From: Chryseobacterium sp. FH2
GTDB taxonomy: Bacteria; Bacteroidota; Bacteroidia; Flavobacteriales; Weeksellaceae
Length of the DNA stretch: 64,000 nucleotides
Direction of reading: 5' to 3'
NCBI RefSeq assembly: GCF_001045455.1
Contig: NZ_LFNE01000013.1
Location: forward strand, 31,186 to 95,185
In this document: piece after piece, positions 9,232 to 19,053 of the stretch
Layout: every line of letters begins with the position of its first letter
Position numbering within the stretch: position 1 is the stretch's first letter
Position numbers and translations under genes: made by a program
Notes under the pieces: model-generated
The model's input: the letters and a program-made list of their open reading frames with translations, nothing else
What the model was told of the DNA's origin: nothing
The model's database searches: none

Positions 9232-10257
9232 ATGATGAAAGCAACATTATATTTTACCTTTTTATGTTTTCCATTAATTTCCTTTTCCCAAGAGATGAAA
9301 GAAGAGGAAATCAAAAAATATGTAGAAGAGGATAAAAACAGAATATCGGTTGTAGCCGGGCTCAGTTATCTCAGTGATTCTTTTGGTTTGCTTTATGAAA
9401 ATAAAGTATTTCGTTTAAGACCCAATGATGCTTTTTACACAGAATTTTTTCTAAGATATCGATGGTTGGATGTAAGTTTTTCTTTTGCTCCAAAGCTTAC
9501 AAAAATCAATAATGATGATGCTGAAAAAGGTAAATCAAAATATTTCAACGTAGGTTTTAGTTTTTTCGTAACACCAAAAATCAGGCAGAATATCTATTTT
9601 AGCGATGTGAGCGGTTTATATTTTCAGGATACCAAAGAGTTGATGAAATTACTTTATGGCCAGGATTACAATGAAGAAGGGTATTTACAGTTTCCTGATG
9701 CAAAATATCGATCATTTAAGGGAGAAACAAGTTATCTGTGGTTGGGAAATAAAGCGGATTACAGGAGCTTTACCAATATGACTTATAAGCCGCTAAAAGA
9801 TGTTTTTGTGGTAAGTACAGGCTTATTTTATCAATATAATATCCTGAGCGGCTTAGACAAAACAATTTATCAGGGCGATATTTTTAATGAAACTGAAGAA
9901 GATTCTAAAACCAAAGATTTTAGGATTGCTATGAGATCGGGTGGCGGGATACAGAAAATGATTAAAAAAAATTGGTATACAATTGTGGAAATTTATCCCG
10001 AGATTTATTATTCAAAACTATTGAATGAAAATTTTCATGAGTTTAATATCGGGCTTTATTCTAATGCAAGGATAGGTTATGATAACGGGAAATGGTTTTT
10101 CGGTGGGGGGACTCAGCTTAATTGGGTAAACAGCTCGGATGAGAACTTTTATTCAACCACCCAATGGCTGTTCAGAATAGGTTTAGGATTTAGGTTCGGT
10201 GCTCCGAAGTTTGTGAATAAAAGTTTTGATGCAGTAGATAACACTTTAAAATTTTAA
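9232..10257 (+). CDS. DUF4421-type outer-membrane beta-barrel protein
   Basis: This 341-residue protein has a signal peptide (to about residue 19, ending ISFSQ). After it comes a series of alternating hydrophobic-polar strands with many Tyr, Phe and Gly residues and a terminal aromatic strand (WLFRIGLGFRFG), as in outer-membrane barrels. The early segment YENKVFRLRPND and the layout resemble the DUF4421 family of Bacteroidota, whose function is unknown. A TACTTTTG -7-like element lies at 9211-9218. The next gene, a BrkB-like membrane protein, starts 17 bases later and may be co-transcribed. Confidence 0.75.
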   Translation: MMKATLYFTFLCFPLISFSQEMKEEEIKKYVEEDKNRISVVAGLSYLSDSFGLLYENKVFRLRPNDAFYTEFFLRYRWLDVSFSFAPKLTKINNDDAEKGKSKYFNVGFSFFVTPKIRQNIYFSDVSGLYFQDTKELMKLLYGQDYNEEGYLQFPDAKYRSFKGETSYLWLGNKADYRSFTNMTYKPLKDVFVVSTGLFYQYNILSGLDKTIYQGDIFNETEEDSKTKDFRIAMRSGGGIQKMIKKNWYTIVEIYPEIYYSKLLNENFHEFNIGLYSNARIGYDNGKWFFGGGTQLNWVNSSDENFYSTTQWLFRIGLGFRFGAPKFVNKSFDAVDNTLKF

Positions 10258-10273
10258 CTAAAGAAGTAGAATA

Positions 10274-11290
10274 ATGCGTATAAAGATTCCCAGATTTGTT
10301 TTAAAAATTCAAGAATTCTTTGATGATATCCATATTCCTGTTTTAGGGATATCGCTTTGGCAACTTTTTCAGATCTATATTTCCGGTATTTTTAAAGGAA
10401 AAATCGGGAGAAAAGCAGGAAGTATTTCATGGAGCTTCACATTAAGTTTGTTCCCGTTTCTTCTCTTTTTATTGTCGGTTATACCTTATATGCCTCATTA
10501 TGATAAACTTCAATTCTATATTTTTGAAGTTTTGATTCATAATGTTTTTCCATCACACATGGAAACTGAAGTAAGAGGATATATTGAAAATAATATTATT
10601 CCTAATATGAAAGGAATCAGTAATTTAACTATCATTCTTGCTTTGGTTTTTGCAACAAACGGAACGTTTTCTTTAATTAACGGTTTTAACGAAAATTCTG
10701 AGGAAAAACTCAGTGATGTAAAGGAATTTATTCTTTCATTTTTTATAACAATAGGGTTTATAAGTATCGTGTTTTTAGCCCTTTTTGGGGTATATTATTC
10801 TGAGGTAGTTTTGAAGCTTTTTACCCCAACTTATGATATTTCGTGGTTGGTGAATAACTTGTCAAAAATTATTGGGTTTGTTTCTTTTCCTTTGTTTTAT
10901 TTTATCCTTTTGGCTTTGTTTTATTGGCTGGGAACAGTGAAAATTACAAGATTCAGGCAGGCTGTTCCGGGGGCTGTTTTAACGACAATTTTATTTGTTG
11001 TAACTACTTATGGATTTGCAATTTACGTAAAGGATGTAGCAAGATATAACGTTCTGTATGGCTCAATCGGAAGTATGATTTTATTAATGGTTTGGGTCAA
11101 TGTAAATGTTTATCTGCTTCTTTTCGGAAATGAACTGAATATGGCTATCAGGAAGCTCAGGATAGAGAAATTATTGTCTGACGAACTTAAAAAAGAAGCA
11201 ACAGGTTATCATGCTGCTACTTCTGAACCTAATTTAGAAAGTGATGAAGAACATAGACGAAAATTTTATAATGACGAGAAAAAAGATTAA
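10274..11290 (+). CDS. YihY/BrkB-family inner-membrane protein
   Basis: The 338-residue protein has six predicted membrane helices and the family landmarks KAGSISWSFTLSLFPFLLF near the N-terminus and GSIGSMILLMVWVNVNVYLL with a following glycine-asparagine-glutamate in the last helix. YihY/BrkB proteins are widespread, and their transport role is not established. The charged C-terminal tail is cytoplasmic. Its last codons overlap the start of the next gene by 20 bases, which suggests coupling. Confidence 0.88.
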   Translation: MRIKIPRFVLKIQEFFDDIHIPVLGISLWQLFQIYISGIFKGKIGRKAGSISWSFTLSLFPFLLFLLSVIPYMPHYDKLQFYIFEVLIHNVFPSHMETEVRGYIENNIIPNMKGISNLTIILALVFATNGTFSLINGFNENSEEKLSDVKEFILSFFITIGFISIVFLALFGVYYSEVVLKLFTPTYDISWLVNNLSKIIGFVSFPLFYFILLALFYWLGTVKITRFRQAVPGAVLTTILFVVTTYGFAIYVKDVARYNVLYGSIGSMILLMVWVNVNVYLLLFGNELNMAIRKLRIEKLLSDELKKEATGYHAATSEPNLESDEEHRRKFYNDEKKD

Positions 11291-11648
11291 ATTTTTTACT
11301 TTGCTGATTGCCTTGATTTCTTTCACGTCTTGTGATGAAATTAATCGAAATAGAGAAGAAAATAATTACGTTACACCTTACAAAGGAAAATGGGTAGGAA
11401 GCTATACAGGTGATCAAAGCGGGACACTTGTTTTAAATGTTGGTGAAAAAGGAGGTATTGAAGGTGTGAGAACATCAATGGAATTTCAGGAAACTTTTTA
11501 TACGGCTATGCAGGGCGGTGGAAGTGGGGCGTTGTCTACAATGAGCCCTTCGCCATCTGGATTCATTTTATATGGAAGTTTAGAAACCAAGTCAGGCACA
11601 TGGAAAATGGGTGCTTTAAAAGGAAATTGGGCCGTTGTGAAAAATTAA
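11271..11648 (+). CDS. Small hypothetical lipoprotein
   Basis: The start at 11271 gives MTRKKIKF, a hydrophobic core and the lipobox SFTSC. An upstream in-frame ATG at 11241 would spoil the signal. The mature part of about 105 residues begins with a charged linker and contains KGKWVGSYTGDQSGTLVLNV, the start of a small beta-rich fold. It reads like the lipocalin-like or extracellular small-barrel proteins common in Flavobacteriia, but I assign no family. It overlaps the preceding BrkB-like gene and its end overlaps the nhaA stop by four bases. Confidence 0.75.
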   Translation: MTRKKIKFFTLLIALISFTSCDEINRNREENNYVTPYKGKWVGSYTGDQSGTLVLNVGEKGGIEGVRTSMEFQETFYTAMQGGGSGALSTMSPSPSGFILYGSLETKSGTWKMGALKGNWAVVKN

Positions 11649-12820
11649 TCTAAAGCCTCAATATTTTTTCTAGAGCTGATATTCAGTAAAACATATCCTA
11701 AAATTGCAGCTAAAAATGAAGCAATGAGAATAGCAAATTTAGCCTCATCTTGTATTTCAATTTCTCCTTTAAAGGATAATAGAGCAATGAAAATAGACAT
11801 CGTAAAACCAATTCCTGCTAAAAGCCCTACACCGAACATTTGAAACCATGAGCTGTTTTGTGGTAAGGTGCTGATTTTTAGTTTGATGGCTAAAAAAGAG
11901 AATAGGTTGATTCCTATTAATTTCCCTAAGATCAGACCTCCGATAATTCCCAATCCTAAGGTGCTGGTCAAACCTTCTATCATTGAACTGTTGAAGGTAA
12001 TATTTGTATTTGTCAAAGCAAAAATTGGCATGATGAGAAAACTTACTGGAAAATGTAGTGTATGCTCTAATTTTTCCAAAGGTGAAATTTCTACATTTGA
12101 AGCGTTTGTAGGTATTGAAAATGCTAATAAAACTCCCGCAATTGTTGCATGGATTCCTGAGTGATGTAAGAAATACCATAAAAATATTCCGGGAATGATG
12201 TATAAAATAAGTTTGGTAACCTTTAGAAGGTTTAATAGAAATAAAAGAGCTGCTACTCCTAAAGAGAGTAATAAATAAGTCCAATGAATTTGCTCAGTAT
12301 AAAATATTGCAATCACCAAAATTGCTCCCAAATCGTCTACAATAGCTAATGCGGCAAGAAAAATTTTAACTGAACCCGGAATTTTACTTCCTAACATAGA
12401 GATAATTGCCAATGAAAATGCAATATCTGTTGCCATAGGAATACCCCAGCCATTTGCATATTCCGTTCCCGAATTAAAAACTGTATAAATTACAGCAGGA
12501 ACAAGCATTCCGCCGATAGCTGCGAAAATAGGAAGAGATGCGTTTTTAAAAGATGAAAGTTCACCTTCTACCAATTCTCTTTTGATTTCAAGGCCTACGA
12601 GCAAGAAGAAAATTGCCATCAGGCCGTCATTAATCCATATACTTACAGGATAATTCAGATGAAACAAATGGGTACCGACTTTTTTATCTAAAAACTGTTG
12701 GAATCCTTCAGCAGCAGGTGAATTTGCTATCAGTAAAGAGATTAAAACACAAAAAATTAAAATAACTCCTGATGATTGACTATTGCTGAAAAATTTTTTA
12801 AAGTATATGCTTAAACTCAT
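11645..12820 (-). CDS. nhaA: Na+/H+ antiporter NhaA
   Basis: This 391-residue membrane protein matches NhaA throughout. It has the N-terminal half with NDGLMAIFFLLVGLEIKREL, the segment GWGIPMATDIAFSLAI and the ion-binding aspartate pair in ALAIVDDLGAILVIAIFYTE. NhaA exchanges two protons for one sodium ion and protects against sodium and alkaline stress. It starts eight bases after the stop of the ppGpp synthetase/hydrolase gene on the same strand, so the two are probably one transcript. Confidence 0.96.
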   Translation of the reverse strand: MSLSIYFKKFFSNSQSSGVILIFCVLISLLIANSPAAEGFQQFLDKKVGTHLFHLNYPVSIWINDGLMAIFFLLVGLEIKRELVEGELSSFKNASLPIFAAIGGMLVPAVIYTVFNSGTEYANGWGIPMATDIAFSLAIISMLGSKIPGSVKIFLAALAIVDDLGAILVIAIFYTEQIHWTYLLLSLGVAALLFLLNLLKVTKLILYIIPGIFLWYFLHHSGIHATIAGVLLAFSIPTNASNVEISPLEKLEHTLHFPVSFLIMPIFALTNTNITFNSSMIEGLTSTLGLGIIGGLILGKLIGINLFSFLAIKLKISTLPQNSSWFQMFGVGLLAGIGFTMSIFIALLSFKGEIEIQDEAKFAILIASFLAAILGYVLLNISSRKNIEALD

Positions 12821-12828
12821 ATTGTGTT

Positions 12829-15033
12829 TTATAAACGTCTGACTCTTGAAACGCCGTTGATTTCTTTAAGTTTTTTAAAGGTTTGTTCTAGCTGGCTTTT
12901 ATTTTTTACTTCCAGATTGATATTTCCGGTAAAAATTCCGTTGTTTGATTCAATAGACATACTTTTCATGTCCATTTCCATTGAATTGCTGATGACGGCC
13001 GTGATGTCATTGATCATACCCATCCTGTCAAGACCTTCAATTTCAATTTTTACTCGGTTTTTAAAGCTTTCTGCATTTACCCATTTAGCAGGAATTACCC
13101 TGTAATCATATTGGGCCCGAAGATTGATAGCATTCGGACAATTATCGCTATGGACCTTGATCCCTTCCGAAATAGTAATAAATCCGAAAATTTTATCCCC
13201 CGGAATTACCGTACAGCATTTTGCAAAACTATAATTTAGCTTTTCCTCATCCTTTCCGAAGACAATCATGTCAAGATTTTGATGTTTCGGCTCATCAAAA
13301 ACGGTATTTTTATTCGGTGATTTTCTGAATCTTGAGAGGAGATTATTAAATACATTTTTACTTTCAATATATTTTCTTAAGCTACTAGCATCCAGTTCAT
13401 TAGTTTGAAACTTCAAGAATAACTCCTGAGACGTTTTCAGATTAAAGAACTTTTGAAGCTTGTTTACTTCCTCTTCATTAAAATTGATCTTTGCATGACG
13501 AAGTTTTCTCTGAAGAATTTCTTTTCCTTCCTCAACTATCTGATTTTTTTGTGAGTTTAAATAACTCTTAATTTTTGACTTTGCTTTTGAAGTAACAACA
13601 AATTCCAGCCAGTCAGATTTTGGTTTTTGATTTTGAGAAGAAAGAATATCTATTTGATCTCCATTTTGAAGAACATAGGAAATCGGAACCAGTTTACCAT
13701 TAATTTTAGCACCCAAACACTTCATTCCCAGATCTGAATGAACGGAAAATGCAAAGTCAAGAGCAGTGGCATTGGTTGGCAAAATTTTGATTTCACCTTT
13801 TGGAGTAAATACAAAAACTTCCTTAGAATATAAATTTAATTTAATATTATCTAAAAGCTCAGAAGTAGTAAGGTTTTGCTGTTGCTCCAAAACTTCGCGA
13901 ATTTCCGTAACCCATGTTTCGAAATTTCTGTCATCGGAACTTTGTTTATAACCTTCTTTGTATTTATAATGAGCGGCAACACCTTTTTCTGCAATCTCAT
14001 CCATTCTTTCGGAACGGATTTGCACTTCAATCCACTTTTTATCAGGGCCAAGAACCGTCAGATGTAAACTTTCATACCCTGTGGAACGGGGTTGCGTAAT
14101 CCAGTCACGCATTCTCGAAGGATTACTGTGATAAACGTCTGTTACAATAGAATAAATTTTCCAGGCCAGGAATTTTTCATTCTTTGCGTCAGATCGGTAG
14201 ATGATTCTAATGGCATAATTATCAAATACTTCCTCGAAAGAAACACCCTGCTTAAGCATTTTTCTGTAAATCGAAGAAATTGCTTTTGCGCGGCCTTTAA
14301 TTTTAAAGTTTAATCCTTCTTCGTTAAGTCTTTCGGAAACTTCTTTTTTAAATTCCTCAATATATCTTTCTCTGTTTTCTTTTGCAAGCTCTAACTTTTC
14401 CGTTATTTCTGTGTAAATGTCCGGATTATTATATTTTAAAGATAAATCTTCAAGCTCTGATTTTATGTTGTACAGACCTAGACGGTGTGCAAGAGGAGCA
14501 TAAATATAAACTGTTTCAGACGCGATTTTCTTCTGCTTATCCGGGGCCATGCTTTCCAGAGTTCGCATATTGTGGAGACGGTCTGCAATCTTTATTAAAA
14601 TAACTCTAAAGTCTTCAGAAAGAGTAAGTAGCAGTTTTCTGTAATTTTCAGACTGTACCGAAATGTTCTGGTGATTCATGATGGATATCTTTGTTAATCC
14701 ATTCACGATATTGGCAATTTTTTCCCCGAAGATCTTTTTGAGATCTTCGTAAGTATAATCAGAATCCTCAATTACATCATGCAGTAATGCACATGCAATA
14801 GAAGTTGCACCCAAGCCAATTTCTGTCGCTACAATTTTTGCAACGGCAATGGGATGATAGATATACGGCTCGCCCGTTTTTCTTCTCTGGTCTTTATGGG
14901 CATCCAGCGCAATGTCGAATGCCTTTCGGATGAGTTTGTTATTTTCCTCATCCAAAGTTCTGTATGTATTGGAAATCAGATCCTTATATCTTGCGAGAAT
15001 CTCCTTGTTTTCCTGTTCTAAGTCGTAACTCAT
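12829..15033 (-). CDS. Bifunctional (p)ppGpp synthetase/hydrolase (RelA/SpoT family)
   Basis: The start at 15033 (MSYDLEQEN) is chosen over an ATG at 15093 because the extra 20 residues do not resemble the family. The resulting 734 residues contain, in order, an HD hydrolase domain (HPIAVAKIVATEIGLG and CALLHDVIEDSDYT), a synthetase domain (GRAKAISSIYRKM, RSTGYESLHLTVLGP), a TGS domain (FVFTPKGEIKILPTNATALD) and a C-terminal ACT domain. The intact HD motif means it can degrade as well as make the alarmone that controls the stringent response. nhaA follows eight bases downstream. Confidence 0.96.
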   Translation of the reverse strand: MSYDLEQENKEILARYKDLISNTYRTLDEENNKLIRKAFDIALDAHKDQRRKTGEPYIYHPIAVAKIVATEIGLGATSIACALLHDVIEDSDYTYEDLKKIFGEKIANIVNGLTKISIMNHQNISVQSENYRKLLLTLSEDFRVILIKIADRLHNMRTLESMAPDKQKKIASETVYIYAPLAHRLGLYNIKSELEDLSLKYNNPDIYTEITEKLELAKENRERYIEEFKKEVSERLNEEGLNFKIKGRAKAISSIYRKMLKQGVSFEEVFDNYAIRIIYRSDAKNEKFLAWKIYSIVTDVYHSNPSRMRDWITQPRSTGYESLHLTVLGPDKKWIEVQIRSERMDEIAEKGVAAHYKYKEGYKQSSDDRNFETWVTEIREVLEQQQNLTTSELLDNIKLNLYSKEVFVFTPKGEIKILPTNATALDFAFSVHSDLGMKCLGAKINGKLVPISYVLQNGDQIDILSSQNQKPKSDWLEFVVTSKAKSKIKSYLNSQKNQIVEEGKEILQRKLRHAKINFNEEEVNKLQKFFNLKTSQELFLKFQTNELDASSLRKYIESKNVFNNLLSRFRKSPNKNTVFDEPKHQNLDMIVFGKDEEKLNYSFAKCCTVIPGDKIFGFITISEGIKVHSDNCPNAINLRAQYDYRVIPAKWVNAESFKNRVKIEIEGLDRMGMINDITAVISNSMEMDMKSMSIESNNGIFTGNINLEVKNKSQLEQTFKKLKEINGVSRVRRL

Positions 15034-15092
15034 TTGTGTAAAAAGCCTATAATTAAACGAAAATACGAAATTTTTTCCACTTTTCAAATACA

Positions 15093-15122
15093 AAAAAATC
15101 CGCAGAAGATTCTACGGATTTT
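15093..15122 (-). terminator. Terminator of the small minus-strand gene upstream of the Rel/SpoT gene
   Basis: Read on the minus strand, AAAATCCG and CGGATTTT form an 8-bp stem followed by a run of T residues. It lies 26 bases after the stop at 15148 and separates that gene from the alarmone gene. Confidence 0.75.
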
Positions 15123-15147
15123 CGGTTATCAGTTTTTAATGTATTTG

Positions 15148-15516
15148 TTAAAATTTCACTTCTGCGGAATCCATGCCATTGCTTGACCCTTTTATTTTCA
15201 TATCAGGGCTGTTGTGAATCTCAGCTTTGCTTCTGGCATCAATATAGCTTTTCAATTTTTGATAATGAGCTTGTTCAAGGCTCATATTTTCAAATAGATA
15301 TGTTTTTAAAACAGAATTCTGCAAAAAGATATTTTTAGCGCTATCTGCCTGTTCATTGTTTTTTACTGAAACACTCGCAAGATACTGAGGATTCATATGG
15401 TTATCATCAAGATATACAATGTAATCTGAATTTCCGAAACCAATATTTTCTAAATCGGCTTCCAGTTTTTTGTAATCGCTGTGATGTTCAAATAATCCAG
15501 CTAATATATTTGACAT
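15148..15516 (-). CDS. Hypothetical small cytoplasmic protein
   Basis: This 122-residue soluble protein starts at the ATG at 15516; the longer frame would need a TTG. It has no signal peptide or membrane segment. The opening MSNILAGLFEHHSDYKKLEA and a following charged, helix-rich body recall small stress proteins that modulate helix packing, but I cannot name a family. It is monocistronic, with its own terminator downstream and a 270-base AT-rich gap upstream that carries no clear signal. Confidence 0.7.
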   Translation of the reverse strand: MSNILAGLFEHHSDYKKLEADLENIGFGNSDYIVYLDDNHMNPQYLASVSVKNNEQADSAKNIFLQNSVLKTYLFENMSLEQAHYQKLKSYIDARSKAEIHNSPDMKIKGSSNGMDSAEVKF

Positions 15517-15786
15517 AAGCAATAGTTTTTAATTTGTATTTAAAGGTAATAAATTAATTTTAAATTTTGATTAATTTTCAATAAAATTTCAAATTAATTA
15601 TTTTATCTATATATTTATAGTGTAATATTTGGTAATATCTATTAAACTGGTGTTTAATTTTAGATTAATTTAAATTTCGATTAATGTGTGGATCTATCAG
15701 TTTAGATTCAATATCCTAATTATTAAAAATTATGGCACTTATTTTTTTAAAATAATTCAAATTTATATTCAAAATAAAACAATCCC

Positions 15787-17043
15787 ATGAAAAAAAATCT
15801 CCTTGGTTTTATCCTTTTATCATCTTTATTTCAAGCACAGTACAGTTGGTCTGTCTTTTCTTATCCGCCTTCTAATGGTGCCGGCAGATATGATGATGTA
15901 TTTTTTTTAAATGAAAATTTAGGCTGGGCGGCAAAAGGTGGAAACGGTGCTGTTTTCAAAACTACAAATGGCGGGACTACGTGGACCCAGCAGGTTGTAA
16001 ATGGTGCTACCAATCAATATTTCAGAAATATAGAGTTTTTGAATGAAAATATAGGCTTTCTTGGAACCTTAAACAACAATTTTTATAAAACCACGGATGG
16101 GGGAGCTTCTTGGCAGAAAGTAGACAATATTTCGCCTTATCCGGAAGCGATCTGCGGATTGGATTGTGTGGGAACGTCTACTGTTTATGGGTGTGGTGCC
16201 TGGTTTTCGCCTGCATATATTATAAAATCGACAGACAGCGGGAATACATGGCAGTATATTGATATGTCAGCTTATGCAAATGCTTTGGTAGAAATTACAT
16301 TTATTAATGAAAATGTAGGGTTTGTATCTGGGAATGATGAAAATGGAGGAGTGGTTCTTAAAACGATTAATGGAGGAACTACTTGGACAAAAATTTATAA
16401 CAGCAATATCCAAAATGAATATGTTTGGAAAATGCAGTTTTTAGATAATAACAAAATTTTCTGTTCTATTGAATCTGAGGCTCCGCACACGGGAAAATTA
16501 TTAAAATCACTGGATGGTGGTTTCACTTGGGAAACTAAAGATTTTCCTGATACTTATGTTCAGGCGGTTGGTTTTACCTCTGAAACCCACGGATGGATGG
16601 GCGGTCACAATACAGGATTTTATGAAACCAATGATGGCGGAAATACATGGACGGATACGGGCATTGGAGGTTCTTTAAACAGAATTTTCTTTGTAAATAA
16701 TAATCTTGCTTTTGCTGCCGGAACAAATGTTTATAAAATGACAAATGGAAATTTAGGAATTAAAGAAAGTTTTAAAGAAAGTCTTGAAAGAAAGCTAAAA
16801 ATAGAAGTTGTTCCAAATCCTGTGAAGGATAAGCTTAATCTCAATGTTTATTTTACACATTCGGATCATATCATAGTGGGATTATATGACGCTTCAGGAA
16901 ATTTTATTAAAAATATTTTAAAAGATAATATCAGGAATGAAGGAGCCAAAAAATATTCGTTGGATTTTGATTATCCAAAGGGAAATTATCTTCTTGATGT
17001 ACATTCTAACCTTGGAAGACAGTCAATTAAAATAATTAAATAA
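15787..17043 (+). CDS. T9SS-secreted BNR/Ycf48-like beta-propeller protein
   Basis: This 418-residue protein has a signal peptide ending near FQAQ, a propeller with at least five Asp-box repeats (NGGTTWTQ, DGGASWQK, DSGNTWQY, DGGFTWET, DGGNTWTD) and a C-terminal domain of about 80 residues beginning VVPNPVKDKLNLNV and ending RQSIKIIK. That last domain is a type A sorting signal for the type IX secretion system, so the protein is exported and attached to or released from the surface. Asp-box propellers occur in sialidases and Ycf48 assembly factors. Catalytic residues of sialidases are not evident, so the function is open. It is convergent with acs. Confidence 0.88.
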   Translation: MKKNLLGFILLSSLFQAQYSWSVFSYPPSNGAGRYDDVFFLNENLGWAAKGGNGAVFKTTNGGTTWTQQVVNGATNQYFRNIEFLNENIGFLGTLNNNFYKTTDGGASWQKVDNISPYPEAICGLDCVGTSTVYGCGAWFSPAYIIKSTDSGNTWQYIDMSAYANALVEITFINENVGFVSGNDENGGVVLKTINGGTTWTKIYNSNIQNEYVWKMQFLDNNKIFCSIESEAPHTGKLLKSLDGGFTWETKDFPDTYVQAVGFTSETHGWMGGHNTGFYETNDGGNTWTDTGIGGSLNRIFFVNNNLAFAAGTNVYKMTNGNLGIKESFKESLERKLKIEVVPNPVKDKLNLNVYFTHSDHIIVGLYDASGNFIKNILKDNIRNEGAKKYSLDFDYPKGNYLLDVHSNLGRQSIKIIK

Positions 17044-17070
17044 TAAAAGCGCAGATTTCTGCGCTTTTAT
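17042..17070. terminator. Bidirectional terminator between the propeller gene and acs
   Basis: A 13-bp stem (AATAAAAGCGCAG / CTGCGCTTTTATT) with a 4-base loop sits between the two convergent stops and is flanked by A and T runs. It overlaps the last two bases of the propeller gene stop region. Confidence 0.85.
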
Positions 17071-17082
17071 TTTGTTGAAATT

Positions 17083-18993
17083 TTAATCTATTTTTTCATT
17101 TTTGATTTCCTCAACAATCTCAGGATTTAACAGGGTAGAAATATCTCCAAAATTGCTGAAATCGCCCTCTGCAATTTTTCTCAAAATTCTACGCATAATT
17201 TTCCCTGAACGTGTTTTCGGCAGCCCTGAAACAAACTGTATTTTATCTAATTTTGCAATCGGTCCGATTTGGTCTGAAATCAGTTGATTAATCTCCTTTT
17301 TTAAGTTTTCTTTCTGACGCCCTTCTCCGGTTTCTTTTAAAATTACAAACCCGTAAAGCGCATTTCCTTTAATATCATGAGGATAGCCTACAATCGCAGA
17401 TTCTGCTACAGCCGGATGTTCGTTGATACTGTCTTCAATCGGAGCAGTTCCTAAATTGTGTCCTGAAACAATGATTACATCATCTACACGACCGGTAATT
17501 CTGTAATATCCGACTTCATCTCTCAGAGCGCCGTCACCAGTGAAATATTTTCCGGGAAAAGCAGAGAAATAAGTCTCTTTGTATCTTTGATGGTCGCCCC
17601 ATATTGTTCTCGCAATTCCCGGCCAGGGAAAACGGATGCAAAGGTTTCCTGTCACCTGATTTCCTGAAATTTCATTGCGCTTATCGTCCATTAAAACAGG
17701 CTGGATTCCCGGTAAAGGCAGGGTGGCATATGTAGGTTTTGTCGGTGTAACGAATGGAAGCGGTGAAATCATAATTCCTCCCGTTTCTGTTTGCCACCAG
17801 GTATCGACAATCGGACATTTTTTCTTTCCAACATGATCGTTGAACCAATGCCATGCTTCATCATTAATTGGTTCGCCTACAGAACCAATTACTTTTAATG
17901 TACTTAAATCATGCTTATCAACCCATTCTGTACTTTCTTTTGCTAATGAACGAATGGCAGTTGGAGCTGTGTAAAACTGGGTAACTTTATGTTTTTCAAT
18001 CACTTCCCAAAATCTGTCGGGTTCAGGATAAGTAGGAACTCCTTCAAAAATTACGGTAGTTGCCCCATTTAGAAGCGGTCCGTAAAGGATATATGAATGT
18101 CCTGTAATCCAGCCAATATCGGCAGTACACCAATAAATATCATTTTCTTTATAATTAAATACATTTTTGAAGGTATAAGCTGTGTAAACCATATAGCCGG
18201 CACAGGTATGGAGCATTCCCTTTGGTTTTCCTGTAGAGCCGGAAGTATACAAAATAAAGAGTGGGTCTTCTGCATCCATAATTACTGTCACGAAATCAGG
18301 AGAAGCATGTTCGTATAAATCAGCCAACCAGAAGTCTCTGTGCTGTTTCATTTTGACCTCGTTGTTTGTTCTTTTTACAACTAAAACTTTTTCTACACTT
18401 GGTGTTTTTTCAAGCGCTTCATCTACGATGCTTTTTAAATCTAAAATTTTATTTCCTCTGTAGCTTCCGTCTGATGTAATTACCATTTTCGCACCACAGT
18501 CATTTACTCTGGAAGAAACGGCAGAAGCGGAAAATCCTGCAAAAATAACCGAGTGAACTGCTCCCAATTTTGCACAGGCCAACATGGTAACCGCCAATTC
18601 AGGAATCATCGGAAGATAGATGCAGACTCTGTCACCTTTTCCGATACCCATTTCTTTTAAAACGTTGGCTGTTTTGTTAACCCGTGTATATAATTCATTG
18701 TAAGAAATATGCTGTGCCTCTTCTTTCGGGTCGTTGGGTTCCCAAATGATGGCTGTTTTGTCGCCTCTTACGGAAAGGTGCCTGTCCAGACAGTTTTTTG
18801 TGATATTCAATTTAGCATTTTTAAACCAGGTAATTTTTGCTTCATTCATATCATATTTTACGACCTTGCTCCATCTTTGGTACCACACAAAATTTTGGTC
18901 AGCTATATTATCCCAGAATTTCTTGGGATTTTTAATAGATTTTTTATATTCTTCAAAATAATGCGGTAAATCTTCTATTAGATAATTTCTCAT
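17083..18993 (-). CDS. acs: Acetate--CoA ligase (acetyl-CoA synthetase)
   Basis: This 636-residue adenylate-forming enzyme activates acetate to acetyl-CoA through acetyl-AMP. It has the ATP-binding motif YTSGSTGKPKG, the TWWQTETGG core, GKYFTGDGALRDEVGYYRITGRVDDVI and the C-terminal KTRSGKIMRRILRKIA, which holds the lysine used in adenylation and often regulated by acetylation. Length and motifs fit AcsA. It is last in a minus-strand series that includes a second acyl-CoA synthetase and a symporter-kinase/receiver pair, so it is probably under their control. It is 60 bases after the propionate-type enzyme. Confidence 0.95.
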   Translation of the reverse strand: MRNYLIEDLPHYFEEYKKSIKNPKKFWDNIADQNFVWYQRWSKVVKYDMNEAKITWFKNAKLNITKNCLDRHLSVRGDKTAIIWEPNDPKEEAQHISYNELYTRVNKTANVLKEMGIGKGDRVCIYLPMIPELAVTMLACAKLGAVHSVIFAGFSASAVSSRVNDCGAKMVITSDGSYRGNKILDLKSIVDEALEKTPSVEKVLVVKRTNNEVKMKQHRDFWLADLYEHASPDFVTVIMDAEDPLFILYTSGSTGKPKGMLHTCAGYMVYTAYTFKNVFNYKENDIYWCTADIGWITGHSYILYGPLLNGATTVIFEGVPTYPEPDRFWEVIEKHKVTQFYTAPTAIRSLAKESTEWVDKHDLSTLKVIGSVGEPINDEAWHWFNDHVGKKKCPIVDTWWQTETGGIMISPLPFVTPTKPTYATLPLPGIQPVLMDDKRNEISGNQVTGNLCIRFPWPGIARTIWGDHQRYKETYFSAFPGKYFTGDGALRDEVGYYRITGRVDDVIIVSGHNLGTAPIEDSINEHPAVAESAIVGYPHDIKGNALYGFVILKETGEGRQKENLKKEINQLISDQIGPIAKLDKIQFVSGLPKTRSGKIMRRILRKIAEGDFSNFGDISTLLNPEIVEEIKNEKID

Positions 18994-19053
18994 ATCCTTT
19001 CGTTTTTGAAATTTGAATTTTATTATATTTTAAATTTATACTTAATTTCTCTT

